From the NCBI RefSeq assembly GCF_029855045.1, contig NZ_CP123228.1, positions 62,001 through 126,000 on the forward strand: a stretch of DNA of 64,000 bases. Direction: 5' to 3'. Below the pieces are notes generated by a model. The model did no database searches. It saw only the letters and a list, made by a program, of their open reading frames with translations, and was not told where the DNA came from. Made by a program: the position numbers and the translations under genes. Source of the DNA: Piscinibacter sp. XHJ-5. Its GTDB lineage: Bacteria; Pseudomonadota; Gammaproteobacteria; Burkholderiales; Burkholderiaceae_C. Of this stretch, positions 43,394 to 53,250 are shown one piece after another (positions within the stretch are counted from its first letter, which is position 1; every line of letters starts with the position of its first letter).

Positions 43394-44164
43394 ATGGCTC
43401 GAATCTTTTGTATTGCCAACCAGAAGGGTGGCGTTGGCAAGACGACCACCACCGTCAACCTCGCCGCCGGCCTGGCACGCATCGGCCAGCGGGTGCTGGT
43501 CGTCGATCTTGATCCGCAGGGCAACGCCACGATGGGTTCGGGCATCGACAAGCGCGCGCTCGACCTCACGGTGTACGACGTTCTTCTTGAAAGCGCCTCT
43601 GTGGCTGAAGCACGCCGACGCAGCGAGAAGGGCGGCTACGACGTGTTGGGTGCAAATCGTGAACTCGCCGGTGCGGAAGTGGAACTGGTGGAGCTGGACC
43701 GACGCGACAAGCGCTTGAAGTCCGCGCTGCAGCCGCTCATTGGCGACTATGACTTCGTCCTGATCGACTGCCCGCCCTCGCTGAGCCTGTTGACGCTCAA
43801 TGGCCTGTGCAGTGCGCACGGGGTGATCGTGCCGATGCAGTGCGAATACTTTGCGCTGGAGGGGCTGAGTGATCTGGTCAACACCATCAAGCAGGTGCAT
43901 GCCAATTTGAATCCGGATCTGCAGATCATCGGATTGCTGCGCGTGATGTACGACCCGCGCATCACGTTGCAGCAGCAGGTCAGCGAGCAGCTCAAGAGCC
44001 ACTTTGGGGACAAGGTGTTCAACACCGTCATTCCCCGCAATGTCCGGCTGGCGGAGGCGCCGAGCTATGGAATGCCGGGAGTGGTCTTCGATTCGGCATC
44101 GCGCGGGGCACAGGCTTTCATCGAATTCGCTGCTGAAATGGTCGGGCGAATCAAGGCGCTCTGA
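43394..44164 (+). CDS. parA: Chromosome partitioning ATPase ParA (Soj)
   Basis: 256 residues from ATG 43394. An in-frame start 45 codons earlier adds a non-conserved stretch and is rejected. Deviant Walker A KGGVGKTT (11-18), A' motif VDLDPQGNAT and Walker B FVLIDCPPSL are present. With ParB and parS it moves the replicated origins apart. The parB gene is 2.4 kb downstream instead of adjacent. Confidence 0.96.
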   Translation: MARIFCIANQKGGVGKTTTTVNLAAGLARIGQRVLVVDLDPQGNATMGSGIDKRALDLTVYDVLLESASVAEARRRSEKGGYDVLGANRELAGAEVELVELDRRDKRLKSALQPLIGDYDFVLIDCPPSLSLLTLNGLCSAHGVIVPMQCEYFALEGLSDLVNTIKQVHANLNPDLQIIGLLRVMYDPRITLQQQVSEQLKSHFGDKVFNTVIPRNVRLAEAPSYGMPGVVFDSASRGAQAFIEFAAEMVGRIKAL

Positions 44165-44220
44165 TACGTTGCTCGCTCAAGGCGACCGTTAGTGCTCACT
44201 TGCAGTCCCGGGCGAATCCC

Positions 44221-44997
44221 ATGAATCCAAGCTTCGATCCAGTGCTGCTGTCCCGCGTCGAGGATGCGGGACTCAACGCCAGCGCGCCGCCGCAGCAGTT
44301 GCTCATCGACGGCTGGCTGGTGCGTTTCTCTCCGGGCAAGGCGCGGCGCGCTCGGTGCGTCAACGCGGTTGCCCCAGGCCGGCTGGCGCTGGAGCAAAAG
44401 CTCGCCCTGTGCCGGCGGGTCTTCGATGACGCGGGGTTGCCGATGCTGGTTCGCATCACCCCGCTCAGCCAGCCGGCTGGCCTGGACGAGGCGCTCGCGC
44501 AGCTCGGCATGCGCGCGTTCGAGCGGACGCAGGTCATGGTATGTGCCGATCTGGGCGCGCCGCAGGCGCAGGGCCTGCCGTCCGGCGTGACGCTGGCGCC
44601 GGTCGGGCACGAGAGCTTCGCCCAGACCGTCGGCATGCTGCGCGGATCGCCACTGGCCCAGCGCCAAGCCCACGGCCAGCGCCTGGTCAACTCACCGGTG
44701 CCCTTCCAGGCCTACGTGATGAAACACAAAGGCGAGGTCGTCGCCTGCGGCCAGTTCGCGCGAGAAGGGGAGTTGGTCGGCCTCTACGATGTTTTCACCG
44801 CGCCGGCAGCGCGAGGGCAGGGCTTGGCCCAAAGGCTCTGCAGCCATCTGCTGGCCGAGGCCGTGGCCCGAGGCGCGAAGACCGCCTATTTGCAGGTGGA
44901 TGGAGAAAACCTGCCGGCCCGGGCGGTGTACCGGCGGCTCGGCTTCGCCGACGCCTACGCCTACCACTACCGATCATCGGATCCGGCCGCGTGGTAG
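44221..44997 (+). CDS. GNAT-family N-acetyltransferase
   Basis: 258 residues from ATG 44221. The C-terminal GNAT domain (about 115-255) has VGLYDVFTAPAARGQGLAQRL (acetyl-CoA loop) and LQVDGENLPARAVYRRLGF. The N-terminal half is a second, degenerate GNAT-like lobe. Acceptor unknown. It sits between parA and the convergent argC. Confidence 0.82.
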   Translation: MNPSFDPVLLSRVEDAGLNASAPPQQLLIDGWLVRFSPGKARRARCVNAVAPGRLALEQKLALCRRVFDDAGLPMLVRITPLSQPAGLDEALAQLGMRAFERTQVMVCADLGAPQAQGLPSGVTLAPVGHESFAQTVGMLRGSPLAQRQAHGQRLVNSPVPFQAYVMKHKGEVVACGQFAREGELVGLYDVFTAPAARGQGLAQRLCSHLLAEAVARGAKTAYLQVDGENLPARAVYRRLGFADAYAYHYRSSDPAAW

Positions 44998-45002
44998 TAG
45001 CG

Positions 45003-45950
45003 CTAGAGCCCGAGGCTTTCGTCCAGGCCCAGGTGCACGTTCATCGTCTGCACCGCGGCGCCGCTGGCGCCTTTGCCCAAGTTGTCCAGGCGCGCCATCA
45101 GCATTGCCTGGCTGTCGTTGGCAAACACGAACAGGTCGACACGGTTGGTGCCGTTGCACGCCTGCACGTCGAAGAAACCCCCGCCGGCATCGAGCGTGGA
45201 AGGATCGCGCAGCGGCATGACCCGGATAAAGCGTTCGCCTGCATAACGTTCGGACAGCGCCTCGTGCAGCTTCTCGGGGGTCGTTCCCGCAGTCAGTTGG
45301 AACAGATGCAAGGGCACGCTTACGCCCAAGCCCTTGTAGAACCGCCCGACCACAGGCTGGAACAGTGGCTTGACACGCAACCCGGTGTGCGCCGTCATTT
45401 CCGGCACGTGCTTGTGGCCGAGCGACAGGCCATAAGGTCGCGGTGCGTCCAGGCGGTCGTCCCCGCCTGCCTCGTATTGCTCGATCATCTTCTTGCCACC
45501 GCCGGAGTAGCCGGTGATCGAGGTGGCGGAGACCGGCAGGTTAGCCGGTACCAGCCCCGCGTCGACCAGCGGACGCAGCAGCAGGATGAAGGCGCTGGAA
45601 TGGCAGCCCGGGTTGGAAATGCGCTTGGCGTGCCGGATCCGGTCGCGCTGGTCGGCGGCGAGTTCAGGCATGCCGAACACCCAGCCGGGGGCCGTGCGAT
45701 GCGCCGTGCTGGCGTCGATCAGGCAGGTGTCGGGATTTGTGACCAGCGAGGCGGCTTCGCGTGCTGCAGCATCAGGCAGGCAGAGGAAGGCGACATCGGC
45801 CCCATTGAGCAGCCGCGCGCGCTCGGCAGCGTCCTTGCGGCGCTCCGGATCGATGCGCAGCACCTCGATATCGCGCCGCTGGGCGAGATACTCGTGGATG
45901 CGCAGACCGGTGGTGCCTTCCTGGCCGTCGACGAATACGCGATAGGACAT
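45003..45950 (-). CDS. argC: N-acetyl-gamma-glutamyl-phosphate reductase, short (type 2) form
   Basis: 315 residues. The N-terminal NADP fold ([18 protein letters not shown]), the catalytic cysteine in [10 protein letters not shown] (Cys116) and the [14 protein letters not shown] segment identify the AGPR type 2 group, shorter than the usual 345-residue ArgC. It reduces N-acetylglutamyl phosphate in arginine synthesis. It is on the opposite strand to the flanking parA and parB genes. Confidence 0.9.
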   Translation of the reverse strand: MSYRVFVDGQEGTTGLRIHEYLAQRRDIEVLRIDPERRKDAAERARLLNGADVAFLCLPDAAAREAASLVTNPDTCLIDASTAHRTAPGWVFGMPELAADQRDRIRHAKRISNPGCHSSAFILLLRPLVDAGLVPANLPVSATSITGYSGGGKKMIEQYEAGGDDRLDAPRPYGLSLGHKHVPEMTAHTGLRVKPLFQPVVGRFYKGLGVSVPLHLFQLTAGTTPEKLHEALSERYAGERFIRVMPLRDPSTLDAGGGFFDVQACNGTNRVDLFVFANDSQAMLMARLDNLGKGASGAAVQTMNVHLGLDESLGL

Positions 45951-45987
45951 GACTGTTCTCCTGAGCCGGGAAGGATAAGCGAGCCCC

Positions 45988-46551
45988 ATGACGAATGCGT
46001 TCCCACGGTCTTGGCGCGTTCTGCTGCTGCCGGGCTGGCTCGATTCGCTGCCGGCGCACTGGCAGAGCCGCTGGCAGACGCTGCACGGCTTCGACAAGGT
46101 CGAGCAGGACGACTGGCGATGGCCGCGCCGCGGCGACTGGATGGCACGCCTCGATGAGGTTCTCCTGGCCGACCATCGGCCGCCGCTGCTGGTGGCGCAC
46201 AGCCTCGGCTGCCAGCTCGTCGCTTCGTGGGCGGCCCATTCGCGCCAAGCCGAGCGAGTCGGCGGTGCCCTGCTGGTGGCCCCACCCGACACCGAGCGTG
46301 CCGACATGCCGCCGCAGCTGTTCAACTGGCGGCCGGTGACACGCGAGCAATTGCCCTTCGCGAGCATCGCGGTGATCAGCTCGAACGATCCCTACTGCGC
46401 GAACGAGCGGGGGCGGGCCATGGCCACGGCTTGGGGCAGCGAAATCATCGACATCGGCGCGCGCGGCCACATCAACGGCGAGTCCGGACTGGGCGACTGG
46501 CCGGAGGGCCTTGCGCTGCTGCGCCGGATCGCCGAGCGCGCGAAGCGATAG
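45988..46551 (+). CDS. RBBP9/YdeN-family alpha/beta-hydrolase
   Basis: 187 residues. [18 protein letters not shown] start, nucleophile in VAHSLGC (Ser72), acid in ISSNDPYC and His in GARGHIN. The family consists of small serine hydrolases of unknown substrate. It is followed 15 bases later by parB, an arrangement often seen in Burkholderiales. Confidence 0.85.
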   Translation: MTNAFPRSWRVLLLPGWLDSLPAHWQSRWQTLHGFDKVEQDDWRWPRRGDWMARLDEVLLADHRPPLLVAHSLGCQLVASWAAHSRQAERVGGALLVAPPDTERADMPPQLFNWRPVTREQLPFASIAVISSNDPYCANERGRAMATAWGSEIIDIGARGHINGESGLGDWPEGLALLRRIAERAKR

Positions 46552-46566
46552 CGGACAATTCGTCCC

Positions 46567-47472
46567 ATGGTCACGAAGAAACCCAAGGGGCTCGGCCTCG
46601 GTCTCGAAGCATTGCTCGGCCCGCGCGTCAAGGAAGGTGAGGAAGCACCACCCGTGGCGGTGGTCAACGGCGCGCCCAGCGTGCTGAAGCTCGACCAGCT
46701 TCAGCCGGGCAAGTACCAGCCGCGCACGCGCATGGACGAGGGCTCGCTGTACGAGCTTGCGGAGAGCATCAAGGCACAAGGTGTCATGCAGCCCATCCTG
46801 GTGCGCTCGGTCGGACCCGAGCGCTACGAGATCATTGCCGGTGAACGCCGTGTGCGTGCCGCCCGCCTGGCCGGCCTGGACGAAGTGCCGGTGCTGGTGA
46901 AGGACGTTCCCGACGAGGCGGCTGCCGCGATGGCGCTCATCGAGAACATGCAGCGTGAGGACCTCAATCCGCTCGAGGAAGCCCAGGGCCTCGCGAGATT
47001 GATCAACGAGTTCCACCTGACGCACGAGCAAGCGGCGCAGGCTGTCGGCCGTTCGCGCAGCGCGGCGACGAACCTGCTGCGCCTGCTGAACCTGTCGGAG
47101 CCGGTGCAGCAATTGCTGATGGCCGGCGACATCGACATGGGACATGCGCGCGCGCTGCTGCCGCTCGAGGGCGCGCAGCAGGTGCTCGCGGCCGGCGAGA
47201 TCGTCGCGAAGAAGCTGAGCGTGCGCGAGGCCGAGAAGCTCGCCACCAAGATCGGGTCGTCGCGCCAGAAGCCGTTGCTGCGCGTGAAGCAGGAGAAGCC
47301 GCGCGACTTGCGGCGCATCGAGGAAGAGTTGTCCGATGCGCTGACCGCGACGGTGGAGATCCGCGTGAAGAAGCACACATCACGCGGTGAGCAAGGCGAG
47401 GTCGCGATCGCCTTCGGATCGCTCGACGAACTCAACGGCCTGCTGGACAAGCTGGGCCTTGCACGAAGCTGA
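46567..47472 (+). CDS. parB: Chromosome partitioning protein ParB (Spo0J)
   Basis: 301 residues. The N-terminal ParB/Srx CTPase domain (YQPRTRMDEGSLYELAESIKAQGVMQPILVR, then GERRVRAARLAG and ENMQREDLNPLEEA) precedes the HTH (LTHEQAAQAVGRSRSAATNLLRLL) and a C-terminal dimerisation domain. It binds parS and spreads as a CTP-dependent clamp. Two candidate parS sites are at 42180 and 43177. Confidence 0.96.
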   Translation: MVTKKPKGLGLGLEALLGPRVKEGEEAPPVAVVNGAPSVLKLDQLQPGKYQPRTRMDEGSLYELAESIKAQGVMQPILVRSVGPERYEIIAGERRVRAARLAGLDEVPVLVKDVPDEAAAAMALIENMQREDLNPLEEAQGLARLINEFHLTHEQAAQAVGRSRSAATNLLRLLNLSEPVQQLLMAGDIDMGHARALLPLEGAQQVLAAGEIVAKKLSVREAEKLATKIGSSRQKPLLRVKQEKPRDLRRIEEELSDALTATVEIRVKKHTSRGEQGEVAIAFGSLDELNGLLDKLGLARS

Positions 47473-47865
47473 CAGTGCGCTCGCGCACCCGCATATGCGC
47501 GCTTGTCAACGCACCGTGTCCGTGACACGCTGACCGCATAAGTCCCTAAGGAACTTTCGCACGCGGTGCAGCCTCCGTGCATCACCGGGGTGGCGCTTCC
47601 CCGGGCAACTGGAGTATCGTGAAGGCACGGGTCTTGCTGAGTCGTCATAGGGGGGTGAACACGTGAACTGCGGTGCTTCATTCCGGCAACTCAGGGCTTC
47701 ATGGACCCGCCGAATGAACGAAGCTTGATTCACGTATCGCTGATCGCAAGGAAAGCTCTGATGGAGCCCAAGGCCTAGGCAACAGGTCCGGACTTCATCA
47801 GAACTTCCCAAGGCGGCGGTCGAGGTGGCTCCTCGTCCGCCCCCGCCCAGATCCTGGAGGTCAGC
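47473..47865. other. parB-prkA intergenic region
   Basis: No gene. It holds inverted repeats GTGCG-CTCG-CGCAC (47475-47488, just after parB) and GTGTC-CGT-GACAC (47516-47528), and the sigma-54-type promoter listed separately. The remaining about 215 bases would be the untranslated leader of prkA. Confidence 0.6.
47623..47638 (+). promoter_or_regulatory. Sigma-54 (RpoN) promoter of the prkA operon
   Basis: AGGCACGGGTCTTGCT matches the -24/-12 consensus TGGCACG-N4-TTGCW at all but the first base. GG and GC are 12 bases apart. Predicted transcription start about 47649, giving a leader of some 217 bases. In E. coli the homologous yeaGH genes are known to be RpoN-dependent under nitrogen limitation. 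Confidence 0.7.
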
Positions 47866-49788
47866 ATGGATGTGATCAGCCATTTCGCCGCTCGTTTCGA
47901 GCGCACCCGCGAGGAAGAGCTCTCGCTCGAAGAGTACCTCGCGGAGTGCAAGAGCAATCCGCTGGCGTATGCCACCGCAGCGGAGCGCATGCTCAAGGCC
48001 ATCGGCGACCCGCAGACAGTCGACACGCGCAATGATCCGCGGCTGTCGCGCCTGTTTGCCAACAAGGTCATCAAGATCTACCCCGCATTTGCCGAGTTTT
48101 ACGGCATGGAAGACGCGATCGAACAGGTGGTCTCGTACTTCCGCCACGCGGCGCAAGGTCTCGAAGAAAAGAAGCAGATCCTCTACCTGCTGGGCCCGGT
48201 GGGCGGCGGCAAGTCATCGATCGCCGAGCGCCTCAAGCAGCTGATGGAGCAGGTGCCGTTCTATGCGATCAAGGGATCGCCGGTGAACGAGTCGCCGCTG
48301 GGTCTGTTCGACGCCGCCGAGGACGGTCCGATCCTCGAGAAGGAATACAACATTCCGCGTCGCTACCTGAACCGGATCCTGTCACCCTGGGCCGTGAAAC
48401 GTCTGGAGGAATTCGGCGGCGACATCCGCAAGTTCAAGGTCGTGAAGCGCTACCCCTCGGTGCTGAAACAGATTGCTGTCGCGAAGACGGAGCCGGGTGA
48501 CGAGAACAACCAGGACATTTCGTCACTGGTGGGCAAGGTCGACATCCGCAAGCTCGAGACCTATGCCCAGGACGACCCCGATGCCTACAGCTACTCCGGC
48601 GGCCTGTGCCTGGCCAACCAGGGTCTGCTCGAGTTCGTCGAGATGTTCAAGGCACCCATCAAGGTGCTGCACCCGCTGCTGACGGCCACCCAGGAAGGGA
48701 ACTACAAGGGCACCGAAGGCTTCGGCGCCATTCCCTACGACGGCATCGTGCTGGCGCACAGCAACGAAAGCGAATGGAAGAGCTTCCGCAACAACAAGAA
48801 CAACGAGGCTTTCCTCGACCGCATCTACATCGTCAAGATTCCGTACTGCTTGCGGGTGTCGGAAGAGGTCAAGATCTACGAGAAGCTGCTGCGCGGCTCC
48901 TCTCTGGCCAACGCCACCTGCGCGCCCGGCACGCTGAAGATGATGAGCCAGTTCGCCGTGCTCACACGGCTGAAGGAGCCGGAGAATTCTTCGCTGTTCT
49001 CCAAGATGCTGGTGTATGACGGCGAGAACCTGAAGGACACGGACCCGCGCGCCAAGAGCTTCCAGGAGTACCGCGATTACGCCGGCGTCGACGAAGGCAT
49101 GAGCGGCATCTCGACGCGCTTCGCGTTCAAGATCCTGTCGAAGGTCTTCAACTTCGACAGCAGCGAGATCGCCGCCAACCCGGTGCACCTGATGTATGTG
49201 CTCGAGCAGCAGATCGAGCGCGAGCAGTTCCCGCCAGAGCTCGAGCAGAAGTACCTCGCGTTCATCAAGGAACACCTGGCGGTGCGCTATGCCGAGTTCA
49301 TCGGCAAGGAAATCCAGACCGCGTACCTCGAGAGCTACAGCGAGTACGGCCAGAACATCTTCGATCGCTACGTCACCTACGCCGACTACTGGATCCAGGA
49401 CCACGAGTACCGTGACACCGATACCGGCGAGGTGTTCGACCGAGCCTCGCTGAACGCCGAGCTCGAGAAGATCGAGAAGCCGGCGGGCATCAGCAACCCG
49501 AAGGACTTCCGCAACGAGATCGTCAACTTCGTCCTGCGTGCGCGAGCCAACAACCAGGGCAAGAACCCGGCGTGGACCAGCTACGAGAAGCTGCGCACCG
49601 TGATCGAGAAGAAGATGTTCTCCAACACCGAGGAGCTGCTCCCGGTGATCAGCTTCAACGCCAAGGCCAGCGCCGACGAGGCCAAGAAGCACGAGGACTT
49701 CGTCACCCGCATGGTGCAGAAGGGGTACACGCCCAAGCAGGTTCGCCTGCTGTGCGAGTGGTACCTGCGCGTGCGCAAGAGCTCGTAA
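47866..49788 (+). CDS. prkA: PrkA-family serine protein kinase (YeaG-like)
   Basis: 640 residues, full length. The AAA+ PrkA N-terminal domain has the P-loop LLGPVGGGKSS (109-118). The C-terminal PrkA kinase-like domain starts at about 400. It begins MDVISHFAARFERTREEELSLEEYL, the conserved family start. The ribosome site is CTGGAGG. First gene of prkA-yeaH-spoVR, a co-conserved stress and starvation module. Confidence 0.95.
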   Translation: MDVISHFAARFERTREEELSLEEYLAECKSNPLAYATAAERMLKAIGDPQTVDTRNDPRLSRLFANKVIKIYPAFAEFYGMEDAIEQVVSYFRHAAQGLEEKKQILYLLGPVGGGKSSIAERLKQLMEQVPFYAIKGSPVNESPLGLFDAAEDGPILEKEYNIPRRYLNRILSPWAVKRLEEFGGDIRKFKVVKRYPSVLKQIAVAKTEPGDENNQDISSLVGKVDIRKLETYAQDDPDAYSYSGGLCLANQGLLEFVEMFKAPIKVLHPLLTATQEGNYKGTEGFGAIPYDGIVLAHSNESEWKSFRNNKNNEAFLDRIYIVKIPYCLRVSEEVKIYEKLLRGSSLANATCAPGTLKMMSQFAVLTRLKEPENSSLFSKMLVYDGENLKDTDPRAKSFQEYRDYAGVDEGMSGISTRFAFKILSKVFNFDSSEIAANPVHLMYVLEQQIEREQFPPELEQKYLAFIKEHLAVRYAEFIGKEIQTAYLESYSEYGQNIFDRYVTYADYWIQDHEYRDTDTGEVFDRASLNAELEKIEKPAGISNPKDFRNEIVNFVLRARANNQGKNPAWTSYEKLRTVIEKKMFSNTEELLPVISFNAKASADEAKKHEDFVTRMVQKGYTPKQVRLLCEWYLRVRKSS

Positions 49789-49812
49789 GGACTGCAGTAC
49801 CGGAAGGACCCC

Positions 49813-51090
49813 ATGCTTCAGCAGATCATCGACCGGCGGCTGGCGGGCAAGAACAAGTCCATCGGCAACCGCGAGCGCTTTCTGCGCCGTCACAAGGATC
49901 AGATCCGCGAGGCGGTCAAGCGTGCGGTGGATGGTCGAGGCATCCGCGACATCGCGCAGGGCGAGGACATCCACATCCCGAGGAAAGACATCAACGAGCC
50001 GGTGTTCGGGCACGGGCAGGGCGGCAAGCGCGAGATGGTCCATCCCGGCAACAAGGACTACGTTCGCGGCGACCGCATCGAGCGGCCCCGCGGCGGCGCA
50101 GGGGGTGGGGGCGGCAGCCAGGCGAGCGATTCCGGCGAAGGTGAGGACGACTTCGTCTTTCACCTCACGAAGGAAGAGTTCATGCAGGTCTTCTTCGACG
50201 ACCTGGCGCTGCCCAACCTCGCCCGCACCACGCTTGCCGAGACACCGGAGTTCAAGACACAGCGCGCCGGCTTTTCCAGCGACGGCACGCCCAACAACCT
50301 GCACGTCGTGCGCTCCATGCGCGGTGCCATCGGTCGTCGCATCGCACTCGGCGGCGATCGCCGCAAGGACCTGAGGCGCCTCGAGGAGTACCTCGAGATG
50401 CTGCAGCGGCATCCCGATCCGAATCCTCTTGCGCACGAGATACCGGGCGTCGAAGCCGAGATCGCAGCGCTGCGGGCGAGGTTGGGCCGCATTCCCTATC
50501 TCGATCCGATCGATCTGCGCTATCGCAGCCGCATCCGCGTGCCGGTGCCTACCGCGAAGGCCGTCATGTTCTGCCTGATGGACGTGTCGGGCTCGATGGA
50601 CGAAGCGCGCAAGGATCTCGCGAAGCGCTTCTTCATCCTGCTGTATCTCTTCCTGACGCGCCACTACGAGAAGATCGACATCGTCTTCATCCGCCATCAC
50701 ACGCAGGCGCAGGAAGTCGACGAGGAGAACTTCTTCCATTCCACCGAGACCGGCGGCACGGTGGTCTCCAGTGCGCTCGTGCTGATGGAGGAGATCGCGA
50801 GGGCGCGTTATCCCACTTCCGAATGGAACATCTACGGCGCGCAGGCGAGCGACGGCGACAACTGGCATCACGACAGTGGTCGATGCCGTGAGCTGCTGGC
50901 TCACAACATCCTGCCGCTGTGCCGGTACTTTGCCTATGTGCAGGTGGCGGAGGAAGAGCAGAACCTGTGGGACGAGTACTCGACGCTGGCGGCAGAGTCG
51001 AAGGCATTCGCGATTCGCAAGGTAACCGAGGCTTCGCAGATCTACCCGGTGTTCCGCGAGCTCTTCAAGAAGGAAGGAGCGCCGGCATGA
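49813..51090 (+). CDS. yeaH: YeaH/YhbH-family (DUF444) protein
   Basis: 425 residues. The conserved start MLQQIIDRRLAGKNKSIGNRERFLRRHKDQIREAV, the GGGGGSQASDSGEGEDDFVFHLTKEEFMQV linker and the VMFCLMDVSGSMDEARKDLAKRFF segment, a VWA-like metal site (DxSxS), match the DUF444 group. Length is normal. It overlaps the spoVR start by ATGA. Its function is linked to the PrkA kinase but is not defined. Confidence 0.93.
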   Translation: MLQQIIDRRLAGKNKSIGNRERFLRRHKDQIREAVKRAVDGRGIRDIAQGEDIHIPRKDINEPVFGHGQGGKREMVHPGNKDYVRGDRIERPRGGAGGGGGSQASDSGEGEDDFVFHLTKEEFMQVFFDDLALPNLARTTLAETPEFKTQRAGFSSDGTPNNLHVVRSMRGAIGRRIALGGDRRKDLRRLEEYLEMLQRHPDPNPLAHEIPGVEAEIAALRARLGRIPYLDPIDLRYRSRIRVPVPTAKAVMFCLMDVSGSMDEARKDLAKRFFILLYLFLTRHYEKIDIVFIRHHTQAQEVDEENFFHSTETGGTVVSSALVLMEEIARARYPTSEWNIYGAQASDGDNWHHDSGRCRELLAHNILPLCRYFAYVQVAEEEQNLWDEYSTLAAESKAFAIRKVTEASQIYPVFRELFKKEGAPA

Positions 51091-52721
51091 CGCGCAAGAA
51101 CGGTGGAACTGTCATGGCAAATCCCGACCCCACCCGAGATCTCTTCGACCGGCTTCCGGAGCCCAAGCTGCGCTCCAAGCGGGCGGCCGACATCGTCACG
51201 CCCCCGCGCGCCGAGAAGCCGCTGCCGACGCCCAGCGACTGGTCGTTCGAGCTGATCGAGCAATACCACACGGTCATCAAGCGCACCGCCGAGCGCTTCG
51301 GGCTCGACACATATCCGAACCAGCTCGAGATCATCACCGCCGAGCAGATGATGGATGCCTACGCTTCGGTGGGCATGCCGGTGAACTACCGCCACTGGAG
51401 CTACGGCAAGGAATTCATCGCGACCGAGAAGAACTATCGTCGGGGCCACATGGGCCTGGCGTACGAGATCGTCATCAACTCGAACCCCTGCATCAGCTAC
51501 CTGATGGAGGAAAACACGATGGCGATGCAGGCGCTCGTCATCGCGCACGCGGCCTATGGCCACAACAGCTTCTTCAAGGGCAACTATCTCTTCAAGATGT
51601 GGACCGATGCGTCGTCGATCATCGACTACCTCGTCTACGCAAAGAACTACGTTGCCGAATGCGAGGAGCGTCACGGTGTCGATGCGGTAGAAGCCACGCT
51701 CGATTCCTGCCATGCCCTGATGAACCACGGCGTCGACCGCTATCGGCGCCCGAGCAAGCTGTCACTTGCCCAGGAACAGGCACGCCGCGAAGAGCGCGAG
51801 GCCTACGCGCAGCGCCAGATCAACGACATGTGGCGCACGCTGCCGCGCAAGAAGAAGCACGACAAGGAAGGCGACGGCGAGGCCGAGAAGCGGCGCTTTC
51901 CGGAAGAGCCGCAGGAGAACCTGCTTTACTTCATCGAGAAGAATGCCCCGCTCCTGGAGCCCTGGCAGCGCGAGATCGTGCGCATCGTGCGCAAGGTGGC
52001 GCAGTACTTTTATCCGCAGCGCCAGACACAGGTGATGAACGAGGGCTGGGCCACCTTCTGGCACCACCACCTGCTCAACACCATGTACGACGACGGTCAT
52101 CTCGCCGAGGGCATGATGATCGAGTGGCTGAAGTCGCACACGAACGTGATCTACCAGCCGCCGGTGGGACACCGTGCATACAGCGGCATCAACCCCTATG
52201 CGCTCGGCTTCGCGATGTACACGGACATCAAGCGCATCTGCGAAAAGCCGACCGATGAGGATCGGCTCTGGTTCCCCGACATCGCCGGGAAGGATTGGCT
52301 CGAGACCATCGACCATGCCATGCGCAACTTCAAGGACGAGAGCTTTGTCGGCCAGTACCTGTCGCCCAACATGATGCGCGAATTCCGGCTCTTCTCCATC
52401 GTCGACGACGAGAAGGAAAGCGAGCTCGAGGTTTCGGCCATCCACGACGAAACGGGCTACCGTCGCGTGCGCGAAGCGCTGTCGCATCAATACGATCTCG
52501 GCACGCGCGAGCCCAACATCCAGGTCTGGAGCGTCAATACCCGCGGTGACCGTTCGCTGGTACTGCGCCACACGCAGCACAACGACCGGCCGCTGCACGA
52601 CAGCGCGCAAGAGGTGTTGAAGCACGTCGCCCGCCTGTGGGGATTCGGCGTTCATCTGGAGAGCGTCGACGGCGCCGGCACGGTGACGAAGCGCTGGTCG
52701 GTCCCGGCACCGGCCCACTGA
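51087..52721 (+). CDS. spoVR: SpoVR-family protein (YcgB-like)
   Basis: 544 residues from ATG 51087. Family segments seen: NYRHWSYGKEF, NPCISYLMEEN, HAAYGHNSFFKGNYLF, NEGWATFWHHHLLN and NPYALGFAMYTDIKR. In Bacillus the homolog affects the spore cortex. In non-sporulating bacteria it travels with prkA and yeaH as part of a stress response. Translation is coupled to yeaH. A small stem-loop (GCAGCG-TTA-CGCTGC, 52755-52769) may end the transcript. Confidence 0.95.
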   Translation: MTRKNGGTVMANPDPTRDLFDRLPEPKLRSKRAADIVTPPRAEKPLPTPSDWSFELIEQYHTVIKRTAERFGLDTYPNQLEIITAEQMMDAYASVGMPVNYRHWSYGKEFIATEKNYRRGHMGLAYEIVINSNPCISYLMEENTMAMQALVIAHAAYGHNSFFKGNYLFKMWTDASSIIDYLVYAKNYVAECEERHGVDAVEATLDSCHALMNHGVDRYRRPSKLSLAQEQARREEREAYAQRQINDMWRTLPRKKKHDKEGDGEAEKRRFPEEPQENLLYFIEKNAPLLEPWQREIVRIVRKVAQYFYPQRQTQVMNEGWATFWHHHLLNTMYDDGHLAEGMMIEWLKSHTNVIYQPPVGHRAYSGINPYALGFAMYTDIKRICEKPTDEDRLWFPDIAGKDWLETIDHAMRNFKDESFVGQYLSPNMMREFRLFSIVDDEKESELEVSAIHDETGYRRVREALSHQYDLGTREPNIQVWSVNTRGDRSLVLRHTQHNDRPLHDSAQEVLKHVARLWGFGVHLESVDGAGTVTKRWSVPAPAH

Positions 52722-52956
52722 GTCCGTATTTCTGCGGACAACTGCCGGCGGTGGGCAGCGTTACGCTGCTGTTACCGCCACGATCGGCCCTTCAGCGGGT
52801 CCGGTCGTGCAAAATTCGGCTGTCGGCGAGGAAACCCCAGGAAAACTTTTCCGATCCGCAACCCCGATTTGCGGTCGATGTCGTTTTCCCGTGCAGCTCT
52901 CTGCTGCGCCGTCGCTTTGCCCTCTCACGCATCCATCTTCGATTCAGGCAGTAGGT

Positions 52957-53244
52957 ATGAAGATTCTCGGCATCCAGCTCAGCAAGCCGTCGTTCAACGA
53001 GGTGACCGCATCGGCCATCATGGCTGCAGGCCTGTGGCTGGCCATCGTCGCGCTGTGGCGCGTCAGCGAGCAGCCGCTGGACCGGATCGAAGCCGGCGCG
53101 GCCCTGCTGGTGGTGTTCTGGGGATGCATCGGCGTGCGCATGGGCATCCGTCTTGACAAGGGCCTTCGCCACCTGGCGGTCAACGTTCTGTGCGGCGGGG
53201 CGATTCTCGCGATCTACCACGCCGTGATGGCGCTGGTCGCCTGA
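52957..53244 (+). CDS. Small inner-membrane protein of unknown function
   Basis: 95 residues from ATG 52957, with three hydrophobic segments (about 17-35, 46-62 and 73-93) separated by short charged loops. No family was recognised. Convergent with the FAD oxidase gene, six bases apart. The 235 bases before it contain no gene. Confidence 0.6.
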   Translation: MKILGIQLSKPSFNEVTASAIMAAGLWLAIVALWRVSEQPLDRIEAGAALLVVFWGCIGVRMGIRLDKGLRHLAVNVLCGGAILAIYHAVMALVA

Positions 53245-53250
53245 GCGGGC

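Noticed and set aside
47475..47528. Inverted repeats after parB as an intrinsic terminator or NtrC site
   Set aside because: The stems are short, have no T tract, and do not match the NtrC consensus.
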